Source: Streptomyces griseoviridis (GTDB lineage Bacteria; Actinomycetota; Actinomycetes; Streptomycetales; Streptomycetaceae). Taken from it: a stretch of DNA of 64,000 nt. Both the position numbers and the translations under genes were made by a program. A model generated the notes under the pieces. The model worked only from the letters and a program-made list of their open reading frames with translations. It was not told the DNA's origin and did not search any database. This document shows positions 55,242 to 63,430 of this stretch, one piece after another (within the stretch, counting starts at the first letter, position 1; each line of letters begins with the position of its first letter). The DNA lies in contig NZ_CP029078.1 of NCBI RefSeq assembly GCF_005222485.1, positions 3,779,501 to 3,843,500 of the forward strand, given 5' to 3'.

Positions 55242-56747
55242 GTGGACCAGGGGGAGACCGGGATACGCCCGGCGGCGACCGACCGGCCGGGGCCCGCGCG
55301 ACGCGGGCGGGCCGCCGTGGTCGCCGCCCTCATGCTGGCGATGGCGCTGGCCGCCCTCGACTCGACCATCGTCTCCACCGCGGTCCCGCAGATCGTCGGG
55401 GACCTCGGCGGGTTCTCCTACTTCTCCTGGCTGTTCTCCGGCTATCTGCTCGCCGTCACCGTCTCGCTCCCCGTCTACGGCAAGCTCTCCGACACCTTCG
55501 GCCGCAAGCCGGTCCTGGTGGCGGGCGCGGCGGTGTTCCTGCTCGGCTCGCTGCTGTGCGCCCTCGCCTGGAACATGGCCGCGCTGATCGCCTTCCGGAT
55601 CGTGCAGGGCCTGGGCGGCGGGGCGTTGCAGGGCACCGTGCAGACGCTCGCCGCCGACCTGTACCCGCTCCAGGAGCGCCCGAAGATCCAGGCGAAGCTG
55701 TCGACGGTGTGGGCGGTGTCCGCGGTGGCGGGTCCCGGCATCGGCGGGATCCTCGCCGCCTACGCCGACTGGCGCTGGATCTTCATCGTCAACCTGCCGG
55801 TCGGGGCGGTCGCGCTCTGGCTGATCGTCCGTCATCTGCACGAGCCGGCCCGCCGCACCGGCACGGGCCGCCCGCGGATCGACTGGGCGGGCGCCCTCGC
55901 GGTGTTCGCCTGCGGCGGCGTCCTGCTGACGGCGCTGGTGCAGGGCGGGGTGGCCTGGCCGTGGCTCTCGGCGCCCTCGACCGCCCTGTTCGCGACGGGA
56001 CTCGCCCTGGTCGGCGTGGTGGTCCTGGTCGAACGCCGGGCGGCCGAACCGATCATCCCCGGCTGGGTGTGGCGCAGGCGCACCATCGCCGCGGTCAATC
56101 TCGCGCTGGGCGCGCTCGGGCTGCTGATGGTCGCGCCGAGCGTGTTCCTGCCGACGTACGCGCAGTCGGTGCTGGGGCTGGCGCCGGTGGCGGCCGGATT
56201 CGTGCTCTCCGTCTGGACGTTGAGCTGGCCGGTGTCGGCGGCGCTCAGCCAGCACGTGTACCGCAGGATCGGCTTCCGCAACACCGCGATGCTGGGCATC
56301 GGCACCGCGTCCCTGATCCTGTTCGCGTTCCCCTTCCTGCCCTACCCGGGCGCCGCCTGGCAGCCGACACTGCTGATGCTGGCGCTCGGCGCGGCCCTCG
56401 GCCTCTTCCAACTGCCGCTGATCATCGGCGTGCAGTCGACGGTGGGCTGGGCGGAGCGCGGGACGGCGACGGCGTCGGTGCTGTTCTGCCGGCAGACCGG
56501 GCAGACCGTCGGCGCGGCCGTCTTCGGCGCGATCGCCAACTCCGTGCTCGCGAGCCGGCTGGGCGGCGCGAGCGACCTGGACACGGTCACCCGCAGCCTC
56601 GGCACGGACGCCGTGCCGGAGGCGACCCGCAGGGCCATCGCCGACGCGGTCCACTGGGTGTACACGGGCGCGGGCTGCGCGGCGGCACTGGCGTTCCTGG
56701 TACTCCTGACCTGGGCACCGCGCCGCTTCCCGACGCTGAAGGAGTGA
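55242..56747 (+). CDS. MFS drug exporter, DHA2 (14-TM, EmrB/QacA) family
   Basis: A 501-residue proton-coupled exporter. The N-terminal helix begins AAVVAALMLAMALAALDSTI, continuing VSTAVPQIVGDLGG, the DHA2 motif D1. Motif A is GKLSDTFGRKPVLVAG, and motif C is VSAVAGPGIGGILAAYADWR, then WIFIVNLPVGAVAL. About 14 hydrophobic segments can be counted. GTG 55242 with AAGGA upstream starts the conserved sequence; the frame continues upstream to 54591 without a ribosome-binding site. Substrate unknown; no TetR or MarR regulator is adjacent. Confidence 0.92.
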   Translation: MDQGETGIRPAATDRPGPARRGRAAVVAALMLAMALAALDSTIVSTAVPQIVGDLGGFSYFSWLFSGYLLAVTVSLPVYGKLSDTFGRKPVLVAGAAVFLLGSLLCALAWNMAALIAFRIVQGLGGGALQGTVQTLAADLYPLQERPKIQAKLSTVWAVSAVAGPGIGGILAAYADWRWIFIVNLPVGAVALWLIVRHLHEPARRTGTGRPRIDWAGALAVFACGGVLLTALVQGGVAWPWLSAPSTALFATGLALVGVVVLVERRAAEPIIPGWVWRRRTIAAVNLALGALGLLMVAPSVFLPTYAQSVLGLAPVAAGFVLSVWTLSWPVSAALSQHVYRRIGFRNTAMLGIGTASLILFAFPFLPYPGAAWQPTLLMLALGAALGLFQLPLIIGVQSTVGWAERGTATASVLFCRQTGQTVGAAVFGAIANSVLASRLGGASDLDTVTRSLGTDAVPEATRRAIADAVHWVYTGAGCAAALAFLVLLTWAPRRFPTLKE

Positions 56748-56786
56748 GGAACGGGGCGAAACGGGAGGGGACGGCGGACGGGGCGG

Positions 56787-56965
56787 GGGATCTCGGGGGC
56801 GTGGGATCTCGGGGGCGTGGGGGCGTGGGACCCGGGGGTGCGGGATCTCGGGGGCACGGGGGCGTTAGACCCGGGGGTGCGGGATCTCGGGGGCGTGGGA
56901 CCCGAGGGTGCGGGATCTCGGGGGCACGCGGGCGTTAGACCCGGGGGCGCGGGATCTCAGCGGGC
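56787..56965. repeat. G-rich tandem repeats between convergent genes
   Basis: GGGATCTCGGGGGC occurs at 56787, 56803, 56842, 56881 and 56912, with a partial copy at 56951. Larger units also repeat: ~39 bp starting at 56838 returns at 56908 (70-bp period) with two changes, including CGTTAGACCCGGGG. The array fills most of the 235 bp between the MFS stop and the DivIVA-like stop. The plus strand has many G-runs of 3-6 that could form quadruplexes. It is not a CRISPR: units are contiguous and unequal. Confidence 0.85.
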
Positions 56966-56982
56966 GCGCGCCCCGCCGGCGG

Positions 56983-57870
56983 CTACTCGGCGGGGGCCGA
57001 ACCCGTCAGCGCCGTCAGCCTGCTGCGGACGTGGTCCATCTGGGCCTGGACGTCGTCCCAGCGCTCCCCGTGCTCGCGCAGCAGCTGCTCCGTGTCCCTG
57101 GCGATCCGGTCCGCCCTGATCCGCGCGTCGGCGACGATCTCCGCGGCCCGCGCCCGCGCCTCCTCCTGGCACCGGCGCGCGGACTCCTCCGTCTCCCCGC
57201 GCATCCGCTGCGCCTCGGACAGCGCCGCCTCGGCCCGCGCCACCCGCTCGGCCTCGTGCGCCGCCGCGGCGGCCTCCCGCTCCTGCTCCTCCTCGGCCTC
57301 CCGCGCCCACCGCTCGGCGTGCTCCTTGGCCTGGTCGGCGAGGGTCGCGGCGGTGCGGTGGCGCATCTCCCGCAGCACGCACAGCACTTCGCTGCGGCCC
57401 TCCTTGACCCCGCGCCGGATGGAGACCCGGTACTCGTCGGCCTCGGCGCGGGCGGCGAGCAGCCGCTGCCTGACGTGCTCGTCCGCGTCGGCGCGTACGG
57501 CGTCGGCGTGCGCCTGGGCCGCGCCGCGCACGCCCTGCGCGTGCTCGTCTGCCTGCGCCATCAGGCGCCGCCCGTCCGCGCGTGCCCCCTCACGGACGGC
57601 CGCCGCCTCTTCCCTGACCAGCGCGAAGAGGTTCCGCGCCCGGTCGCCGAGCGCCTCGTAGGACTGCGGCGCGAGCTGCGCGACGACCTCACGCAGCCGC
57701 GCCGTCTCGGCCTCCATCTGCTTGGCGAGGACGGTGAGACGCGCGGCCCGCTCCCAGGCGGCGTCCCGGTCCCGCCAGAGGTCGGACGTGTACGCGTCGA
57801 CCTGTTCGGGACGGTACCCACGCCCTCGTACCGCCACGAAACCGTGGGGCGAGACCGGTGCGCTGCTCAT
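56983..57870 (-). CDS. DivIVA-like coiled-coil protein
   Basis: A 295-residue protein. The N-terminus (FVAVRGRGYRPEQVDAYTSD) resembles the DivIVA/Wag31 lipid-binding start, followed by a nearly unbroken coiled coil rich in Ala, Glu and Arg (ARLREVVAQLAPQSYEALGD, AREAEEEQEREAAAAAHEAE, RCQEEARARAAEIVADARIR). Streptomyces uses several such proteins (DivIVA, Scy, FilP) to organise polar growth and intermediate-filament-like scaffolds; this one is a further member of unknown role, often annotated as cellulose-binding. ATG 57870 has GAGAGGGG upstream. No membrane segment. Confidence 0.82.
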   Translation of the reverse strand: MSSAPVSPHGFVAVRGRGYRPEQVDAYTSDLWRDRDAAWERAARLTVLAKQMEAETARLREVVAQLAPQSYEALGDRARNLFALVREEAAAVREGARADGRRLMAQADEHAQGVRGAAQAHADAVRADADEHVRQRLLAARAEADEYRVSIRRGVKEGRSEVLCVLREMRHRTAATLADQAKEHAERWAREAEEEQEREAAAAAHEAERVARAEAALSEAQRMRGETEESARRCQEEARARAAEIVADARIRADRIARDTEQLLREHGERWDDVQAQMDHVRSRLTALTGSAPAE

Positions 57871-58059
57871 CGTGGAACCCCTCTCCGCCGAACCGGCGCC
57901 AGAAAAACGACGTGGCGCACATCTTCATGTATCGGACATAAGGGTTCATAACCCGACACTCCGCTAGGAGGTCACGGGAGGCGGCGGCCCCGGACACGAC
58001 GACAGACAGAGGAGCGAGGAGCGAGAAGCGAGGGAGGGGGGACGGCGACGGGCAGCGAC

Positions 58060-58096
58060 GAAGCCGGGCCCGGTCGTGAGGACCGGGCCCGGCTTC
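58060..58096. terminator. Terminator hairpin after the deaminase-SUKH-4 gene
   Basis: A perfect 16-bp stem (58060-58075 with 58081-58096) with a GTGAG loop, 20 bp beyond the stop of the gene at 58116. The flanking 57871-58050 contains the upstream region of the DivIVA-like gene and a purine-rich run (GAGGAGCGAGGAGCGAGAAG). Confidence 0.85.
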
Positions 58097-58115
58097 GGGG
58101 ATGGATCGGGGACCG

Positions 58116-61001
58116 CTACAGGAGGCCGTCCCACATCTGCTCCAGCAGGACCGACCACCAGCTCTCCGGCGAACCGAGCGCCGCCGGGTCGAGGGAGGCC
58201 AACTGGGCCTGGAAGTCGACGGTCCAACGGCCCGCCTGCTCCTGGTTCAGGCCGAACCTGAGCCGCCACATCCGGCCGAGCAGCGCCAGGCACCGCTGGA
58301 ACTCGGGCAGCCCCGTGTTCACGAACTGCGGCGCCACCGGCGCCCCGCCAGGACCCGCCTCCACCGGCACCGCCACGATGTTCGCGGTGCCGTACTGGAC
58401 ACAGACCGCCTTGCCGAAGTCACTGCCCATGACCAGGTAGGAGCCCGCGTCCGAGGCCGGCCGCACCCCGCGCTCCTGCGCCAGTTCGGCGAGCGTCGGC
58501 ACCGGCCTGCCCGGCTGGGCCTGCGCCCAGAAGAACGGACCCATGTCCAACGGCAGCCCGGCGACCACCAGCGTGTGCGCCACCACCGGCGGCACCCCCT
58601 GCCGCGACACCGCGGCCTGCTCGAACCGGAACACCCCCGGCCCGAACGCCCCCGCCAGCTCCTGGGCGATGCCCTCCGGCGGGATCGGCGGCGCGGGCGG
58701 CACCGGCGGCAACGGCGCCCGCACCGGCGCGGGCCGCGCGGGACCGTCCGCCACCTGATGCAACTCACCCTGGTGCGCCAGCAGTTGACTCATCCCCTGC
58801 TGACGGCTCGCGTGGTCGGCGCCGTACGGGGCGATGCTGGTGATACGGGCCTGCGGCCACTGCTCCCTGATCATCCGCGCGCAGTACGCGCCGGGCAGCT
58901 CGCAGGACTCCAACTCCGTGTGCAGTTCGAGGACCTGGTCGGGCGGCACGTTCATCCCGCGCAGCTCGTGGAAGATCTGCCACTCCGGGTGCGGTGTCCC
59001 GGGCGCCGAACGCCGGATCACCTGCTGCTCGGAACCGTCCTGCGCCCGGAAGCGCAACACCGCCTGGTAGCCGGGCCCGACGGTCGGCTGCCCCTGCTGC
59101 TGCGGCGGGTAGCCGTACGCCGGGGGCTGCGGGACGCCGGGCGGCATGCCGGGAGCGCCGCCCGGGGCCCCGGGCATGCCGGGGGGCGGCGGCGGGGCGC
59201 CGGGGCCGCCGACCGGGGGTCCGGACAGCACCGTCTCCGCCTGGTGCACGGAACCGGGGGCGCGCGGCGGCTGCGGTGCGCCGGGGCCCGAAGGAGCGCC
59301 GGGAGCGCCCGGAGCACCGGGCGGCACCGGGGCGCCGGGCACGCCGGGGGGACGCGGGGCGCCGGGCGCGTGCGGGGCGCCGGTGCCCGGCTGCGCGCCG
59401 GGGGCGCCGGGAGGGCCGGGCGGCGGGGGCGGCGCGCCGGGGCCGGCCACCTGGGGGCCCGCGAGCACCGTCGCCGCGTGGTGGACACCGCCCGGAGGCG
59501 TCTGGCCGGGGGCGTTCGGGGGAGCCGGCGCCTGGGGCGGGGTGCCGGGAGCGGCCGGAGTGCCGTCGGGGCCGAGCGAGGCCACGAACTGCGTCGGCAC
59601 ATAGCCGTCGGCGGCCGGGGGCGGCGGCGGGCTGCCCGGCCGCGCGCCCGGCGTGCCCGGGGCGCCCGGCGGAGGCGGCGGGTTGGCACCACCGCGCGCC
59701 CGGTTCGGCGGGGGCGCGGCCTTGCTGGTCGCGGCGTCGGCGATGTCAGCCGCGTGCGGGGCGAGCGGCCTGCCCGGCGCGGCGCCCGGCCCCTGCGGGT
59801 AGCCGTACGGCGGCGGCCCCGGCACCGCGGCTCCCTGCGGAGGCGGCGGCGTGCCCGGAGCGGCCTGGCCCTGCGGGTAGCCGTAGGGCCGGCCCGCGGG
59901 GGGCGGCGGCGTGCCGTCCTGCGGATACCCGTACGGCGGTGGCACGGCACCCGCGCCGGGCGCGGGCGTGTTCCCCGTACCGCCGGCGCCGGGCGCACCG
60001 GCCGCGGGACCCGGGTCGTCGAGCGCGGGGGCCACCGCCGTCGGCGGGAGCCGGCTGCCGCCGGCGATCAGGGCCGTCTGGGAGTCCGGGAGGGCCACGT
60101 CACTGGGGGGCGCCGCGAAGACGGTCGCCGGGAGCGGGACGGAACGGTCCTCGCCGTTGTCGGCGTTGGTGTCGGTGCCGGCCCACGGGGTCGCACCCGG
60201 CGGCACACCGGGCGCCTCGTCGCGCACGGACCCACCGGCCTCGGGCCACGCCGTGGCGCCACCCGCACCCTGGGTCCTGGGCAGGGCGCCACCGGAGGCG
60301 CCCCAAGAGCCGGACCCGGAACCCGAAACGGCACCGGAACCCGAACCGGCACCGGAATCCGCGGCGGGGGCCGTCACCCCGGCCGCACCCGCCCCGGAGG
60401 CCCCGCTCGCCGAACTCCCGCTCCCCACGGCCCCGTTGCCCGAACCGCCATGGCCCGTACTGCCGTTGCCGGGACTGCTGTTGCCGGGACTGCCGTTGCC
60501 GGACGCGGCGTTGCCCGAACCCCCGCCGCCCGCAGGCGCGTTGTCCGAACTCCCGCCGCCCGCAGGCGCGTTGTCCGAACTCCCGCCGCCCGCCGTCGCG
60601 TTCTCGCCCCGGCGGTCCGGGATGCCCAGTTTGTCGGCCGCCTCCTGGAGCCACTCCGGTGGACTCAGCAGGAACGACGTCTGGTTGAGGTCCACCCGCG
60701 CGGCCGCGGGCGTCGGGGCCGGCGGCTCGTCCTCGGGGTCGGGCCGGCCGTATTCCTCCTCGTAGCGGCGGATCACCTCGCCCACCGGCAGCGCGGGCCA
60801 GAGCGTGGCCTCCCCGCTGTCCCGGGCGACCACCAGCCGCTGCCCGCCGCCGTCCGAGCGCGGCCCGTCGGCGCGGTCCTCGGCCCAGAGCACGAAGCCG
60901 AGGTCGAACTCCCGTACCCGCACCGCGCGATGCTGGTACGACGGCATGTCGCCGTTGATCCACTCCTCGGCGCGCTCCTGCGCCTGCGCGAAGGTCACCA
61001 T
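58116..61001 (-). CDS. Four-part YrhB/Imm35-like - linker - deaminase-like - SUKH-4 protein
   Basis: A 961-residue cytosolic protein. Residues 1-90 resemble the YrhB/Imm35 immunity fold (MVTFAQAQERAEEWINGDMP, REFDLGFVLWAEDR). Residues ~100-130 hold DLNQTSFLLSPPEWLQEAAD. Residues ~135-640 are a Gly/Pro/Ala/Ser-rich linker with repeated ATVLAGP, ETVLSGP and TQFVASLGP peptides and YGYPQ units. Residues ~647-760 look like a nucleotide/nucleic-acid deaminase: LELHTELESCELPGAYC supplies His694-x-Glu696, Cys700 and Cys707 in a zinc-site arrangement, though the usual Pro before the first Cys is Ser. Residues ~778-961 match SUKH-4 (GSYLVMGSDFGKAVCVQYGT, LPEFQRCLALLGRMW). Start ATG 61001, 7 bp after the WHH gene. 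No export signal. Confidence 0.75.
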   Translation of the reverse strand: MVTFAQAQERAEEWINGDMPSYQHRAVRVREFDLGFVLWAEDRADGPRSDGGGQRLVVARDSGEATLWPALPVGEVIRRYEEEYGRPDPEDEPPAPTPAAARVDLNQTSFLLSPPEWLQEAADKLGIPDRRGENATAGGGSSDNAPAGGGSSDNAPAGGGGSGNAASGNGSPGNSSPGNGSTGHGGSGNGAVGSGSSASGASGAGAAGVTAPAADSGAGSGSGAVSGSGSGSWGASGGALPRTQGAGGATAWPEAGGSVRDEAPGVPPGATPWAGTDTNADNGEDRSVPLPATVFAAPPSDVALPDSQTALIAGGSRLPPTAVAPALDDPGPAAGAPGAGGTGNTPAPGAGAVPPPYGYPQDGTPPPPAGRPYGYPQGQAAPGTPPPPQGAAVPGPPPYGYPQGPGAAPGRPLAPHAADIADAATSKAAPPPNRARGGANPPPPPGAPGTPGARPGSPPPPPAADGYVPTQFVASLGPDGTPAAPGTPPQAPAPPNAPGQTPPGGVHHAATVLAGPQVAGPGAPPPPPGPPGAPGAQPGTGAPHAPGAPRPPGVPGAPVPPGAPGAPGAPSGPGAPQPPRAPGSVHQAETVLSGPPVGGPGAPPPPPGMPGAPGGAPGMPPGVPQPPAYGYPPQQQGQPTVGPGYQAVLRFRAQDGSEQQVIRRSAPGTPHPEWQIFHELRGMNVPPDQVLELHTELESCELPGAYCARMIREQWPQARITSIAPYGADHASRQQGMSQLLAHQGELHQVADGPARPAPVRAPLPPVPPAPPIPPEGIAQELAGAFGPGVFRFEQAAVSRQGVPPVVAHTLVVAGLPLDMGPFFWAQAQPGRPVPTLAELAQERGVRPASDAGSYLVMGSDFGKAVCVQYGTANIVAVPVEAGPGGAPVAPQFVNTGLPEFQRCLALLGRMWRLRFGLNQEQAGRWTVDFQAQLASLDPAALGSPESWWSVLLEQMWDGLL

Positions 61002-61008
61002 CGTCGCG

Positions 61009-62028
61009 TCACTCCCCCTCGGACGTCACGGGCACCGCTCGCGCGAAGCCGCCGTCCACCATCAGGTTCGCCACGGTCTCCAACTCCGGTGGCGAGCCGG
61101 CCAGCCGGGAGAGGAACGTGTCGAAGTCGTCGCCGCACGGCAGCAGCAGCCGTTCCACGCGCTCGGCGGGCGCCCACGACGGGTCCACGTCGCGGGCGTC
61201 GTCGTAGGCGCAGAACCACACCGAGCCGGGCCGTTCGCCCTTCACCTTCACCGCCAGCAGACCGCCCTGGACGAAGCCGACGCCCAGGTAGTCCTTGGTC
61301 AGGTGATCGCGCAGGCATTTGTTGACGTACACCAGGTCGTTGACGGCCGCCTCGTCGCGGACCGTGAAGAACGGCTGGTCGATGAGGAGGCCGAGGGCCG
61401 GGTCGAGCGCGGTGCCCACCGGCGCGCAGCCGCCCGCCGCCTTCAGGAACGAGCGGTAGGCGCCGGGCAGCCGGTAGCCGAGGTCCTCCTCGACGCCCTG
61501 CACCTGCCCCTCCGTCACCGCGAGCCCCGACTTCGGCAGCCCGAAGTGCGCGGGCCTGGTCTCCTGGAGCGGCCGGGTGCCCCGCTTGTCGTGGTCGACG
61601 GCGGACAGCGCGATGCCGCCGTGGTGGCGCAGCAGCGCCTTCACCTCGACCGGCACCAGGTACAGCCTGCGGGTGCCGGCCACGTGGTGCCAGGTCCAGC
61701 CGTGCGGGGTGGCCACGCTCGGCACGGTGTCCCACAGGTCGTGGCCGGTGGCGGCCAGCGCGGCGTTGGCCGACACGTAGTCCGTGAGCCGCAGTTCGTC
61801 GACGCCGAAGCCCTCCGGCGGCTCCGCGACCTCCGCGGCGGCGCGCGCGTACGCCGAGAAGTCGGGGTAGCCGTGCTCGTCCATCCGCACCCCTCTGGGG
61901 TGACGAGCGGCCCGGACCGGATCCGGGAAGTGCACGACCTGCCCGGCGTAGGCCGCGTTCGGCGGCACGGCGCGTCCCTGGGCCTGGCGGCCGGGAGGTG
62001 CCCCCGGCCCGAGCCGACCTGTCGTCAT
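61009..62028 (-). CDS. WHH-type HNH/ENDO VII nuclease fused to SUKH (SMI1/KNR4) domain
   Basis: A 339-residue protein joining a nuclease-toxin-like module to an immunity-like module. Residues ~30-140: HFPDPVRAARHPRGVRMDEH, GYPDFSAYARA, then ATPHGWTWHHVAGTRRLYLV (Trp113-His114-His115) and PVEVKALLRHHGGIA (His135-His136), the signature of WHH members of the HNH/ENDO VII superfamily found in polymorphic toxins. Residues ~175-330 match SUKH-1: GVEEDLGYRLPGAYRSFLKA, LIDQPFFTVRDEAAVNDLVY, FVQGGLLAVKVKGERPGSVW and DDFDTFLSRL. Toxin and immunity parts are in one chain with no signal peptide. ATG 62028 chosen with AGGGGG upstream; ATG 61883 is an alternative. First gene of the minus-strand operon. Confidence 0.78.
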   Translation of the reverse strand: MTTGRLGPGAPPGRQAQGRAVPPNAAYAGQVVHFPDPVRAARHPRGVRMDEHGYPDFSAYARAAAEVAEPPEGFGVDELRLTDYVSANAALAATGHDLWDTVPSVATPHGWTWHHVAGTRRLYLVPVEVKALLRHHGGIALSAVDHDKRGTRPLQETRPAHFGLPKSGLAVTEGQVQGVEEDLGYRLPGAYRSFLKAAGGCAPVGTALDPALGLLIDQPFFTVRDEAAVNDLVYVNKCLRDHLTKDYLGVGFVQGGLLAVKVKGERPGSVWFCAYDDARDVDPSWAPAERVERLLLPCGDDFDTFLSRLAGSPPELETVANLMVDGGFARAVPVTSEGE

Positions 62029-62814
62029 GGCGGTTGCCCCCTGCGGCGTTCTGTACGGGCGGTGACGACCGTCCTCGGCCGCACTCCCGTATCGAGTGTT
62101 CGACTGCCCTCGTCCGACGTGGTGTCCGAACTGTCTCGCCCGACGTCCCGTCCGGCAAAACCGTGCCCGACGGTCGCGCCCGGTCCCGGCACCCGGCCAC
62201 CGCGCCGGACCACCGTGCCCGGCCACGGGCCGGACCACCAGGTCCGACCGCCGTGCCCGACTGCCGTGCCCGACCGCCGGACCCGACTGCTGAACCCGAC
62301 CGCCAGACCCGACTGCTGAACCCGACCGCCGGACCCGCATACCGGACCCGACTGCCGTGGGCCCGGCGTCCGCGTCCGACACCTACATCGGACACCGCGC
62401 CCGAAACGTTCATCGGAACGTTCATCGGAACGCTGACCGGAACCTTGACGTGACACCCGTCCGACACCTGTGCCGAATGTTGCGTCCGCCACGTTTCACC
62501 GGATCACGCGTCCCGCTGCCCGATCCACCCGGACGACCGTTTCCAACCGGAAACGACCGGGTCCGAGCGGGACGGACCCGAACGGACCGTCTCCATGCGT
62601 CAACCGCATGGATCGCGGTGCGGACAGCCTATGCCGTACGACCGCACGGGTCACCGGGCACCGGCCGACCACACCCGCACCACCGTGACCAGCGGTCACC
62701 CCACCGTGACAGCCCGCCCAACCCCTGGCGTGTCGCACCGCCCCAGCTACCGCAGGAGGCGCGGGATTTGGCACTCTGTCTCCGCCGGGGGATGCTCGGG
62801 AGGGGATGATGATC
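62029..62814. repeat. Long repetitive spacer between the two divergent SUKH operons
   Basis: This 786-bp gap holds no protein-like frame that I trust. From about 62150 to 62360 it is built of degenerate CCCGAC(T/C)GCC-type units, including a 26-bp period (25-bp units at 62280-62304 and 62306-62330). At 62404-62440 GAACGTTCATCG is tandemly repeated (12-bp period, third copy degenerate). From about 62600 it becomes normal sequence and must hold the promoter of the deaminase gene. Promoters for both divergent operons should lie here. Confidence 0.6.
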
Positions 62815-63366
62815 ATGAATGCGACGCAGACGGGTCCGCACGCGGAGGCCCGCCGCACCGGAACCCGCACGGGTGCCTCCGGCGACCCCCGGGTCGGCTG
62901 GAGCAGCGCCGAGGCCCCCCACACCCCCGTCCTCCGGCACCGTCGCGACGGCATACTCCCCACCGTCGCCGCCGCCCTCTCCGTCCGCGGCGCCACCCTC
63001 ACCGGCACCGCCGCCCGCGGCGACCAGCCACCCGAACTCCACCCCCTCGTGCAGGACTTCCTGGACACCCTCACCAGCGCCCAGCGCGACCGCTACACCG
63101 GCCGCTGCGCCGAGACGATCCTGATCTCCCGGCACATCACCACCGCCGACGCCGGCCGCAGCAAGCGGGCCGCCCGCAAGCCCATGACCAACGGCGAGGC
63201 CCGCAAGGCCCTCAAGCACGCCAAGCTGACCGCCCGCCGCATCCGCGAGGACGGCGACCCGCTGCACGGCAGCTTCGCCGCGCCCTGCCGCGCCTGCGCC
63301 GCCCTCAGCGCCCACTTCGGCGTCCGGGTCGTCGAACCGGCCGTCCCCGCCGACCCGGCGGGCTGA
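62815..63366 (+). CDS. YwqJ-type putative deaminase (toxin-like)
   Basis: A 183-residue protein with a complete deaminase zinc-site pattern: Cys98-Ala-Glu100 in YTGRCAETILISRHI and Pro157-Cys158-x-x-Cys161 in FAAPCRACAALSAHFG. The spacing and surrounding RKPMTNGEARKALKHAKLTA agree with the YwqJ family of deaminases found as C-terminal domains of polymorphic toxins; here, it is stand-alone with a short N-terminal extension (RVGWSSAEAPHTPVLRHRRD). Substrate could be a nucleotide or nucleic acid cytosine/adenine. ATG 62815 has GGGAGGGG 9 bp upstream; ATGs at 62806 and 62809 are too close to it. A SUKH-3 gene follows 64 bp downstream. Confidence 0.82.
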   Translation: MNATQTGPHAEARRTGTRTGASGDPRVGWSSAEAPHTPVLRHRRDGILPTVAAALSVRGATLTGTAARGDQPPELHPLVQDFLDTLTSAQRDRYTGRCAETILISRHITTADAGRSKRAARKPMTNGEARKALKHAKLTARRIREDGDPLHGSFAAPCRACAALSAHFGVRVVEPAVPADPAG

Positions 63367-63430
63367 CCGGCCCGCCCGCACCGCAGGCGCCACCGCCGCG
63401 CCACCCCATGACCTCGACGAACGAAGGCAG

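Noticed and set aside
56787..56965. Possible CRISPR array
   Set aside because: Repeats are contiguous and unequal, there are no unique spacers of constant length, and no cas genes are in the window.
58101..61325. 1074-codon plus-strand frame opposite the deaminase-SUKH-4 gene
   Set aside because: Sequence is Arg/Gly/Ala-biased complement of the Pro/Gly linker; the minus frame has the SUKH and deaminase motifs and an operon-type start.
60995..62467. Minus-strand frames running through the repetitive spacer upstream of the WHH-SUKH gene
   Set aside because: They only stay open because of the repeats; the translated repeats are not protein-like, and the ATG at 62028 with ribosome-binding site fits the conserved start.
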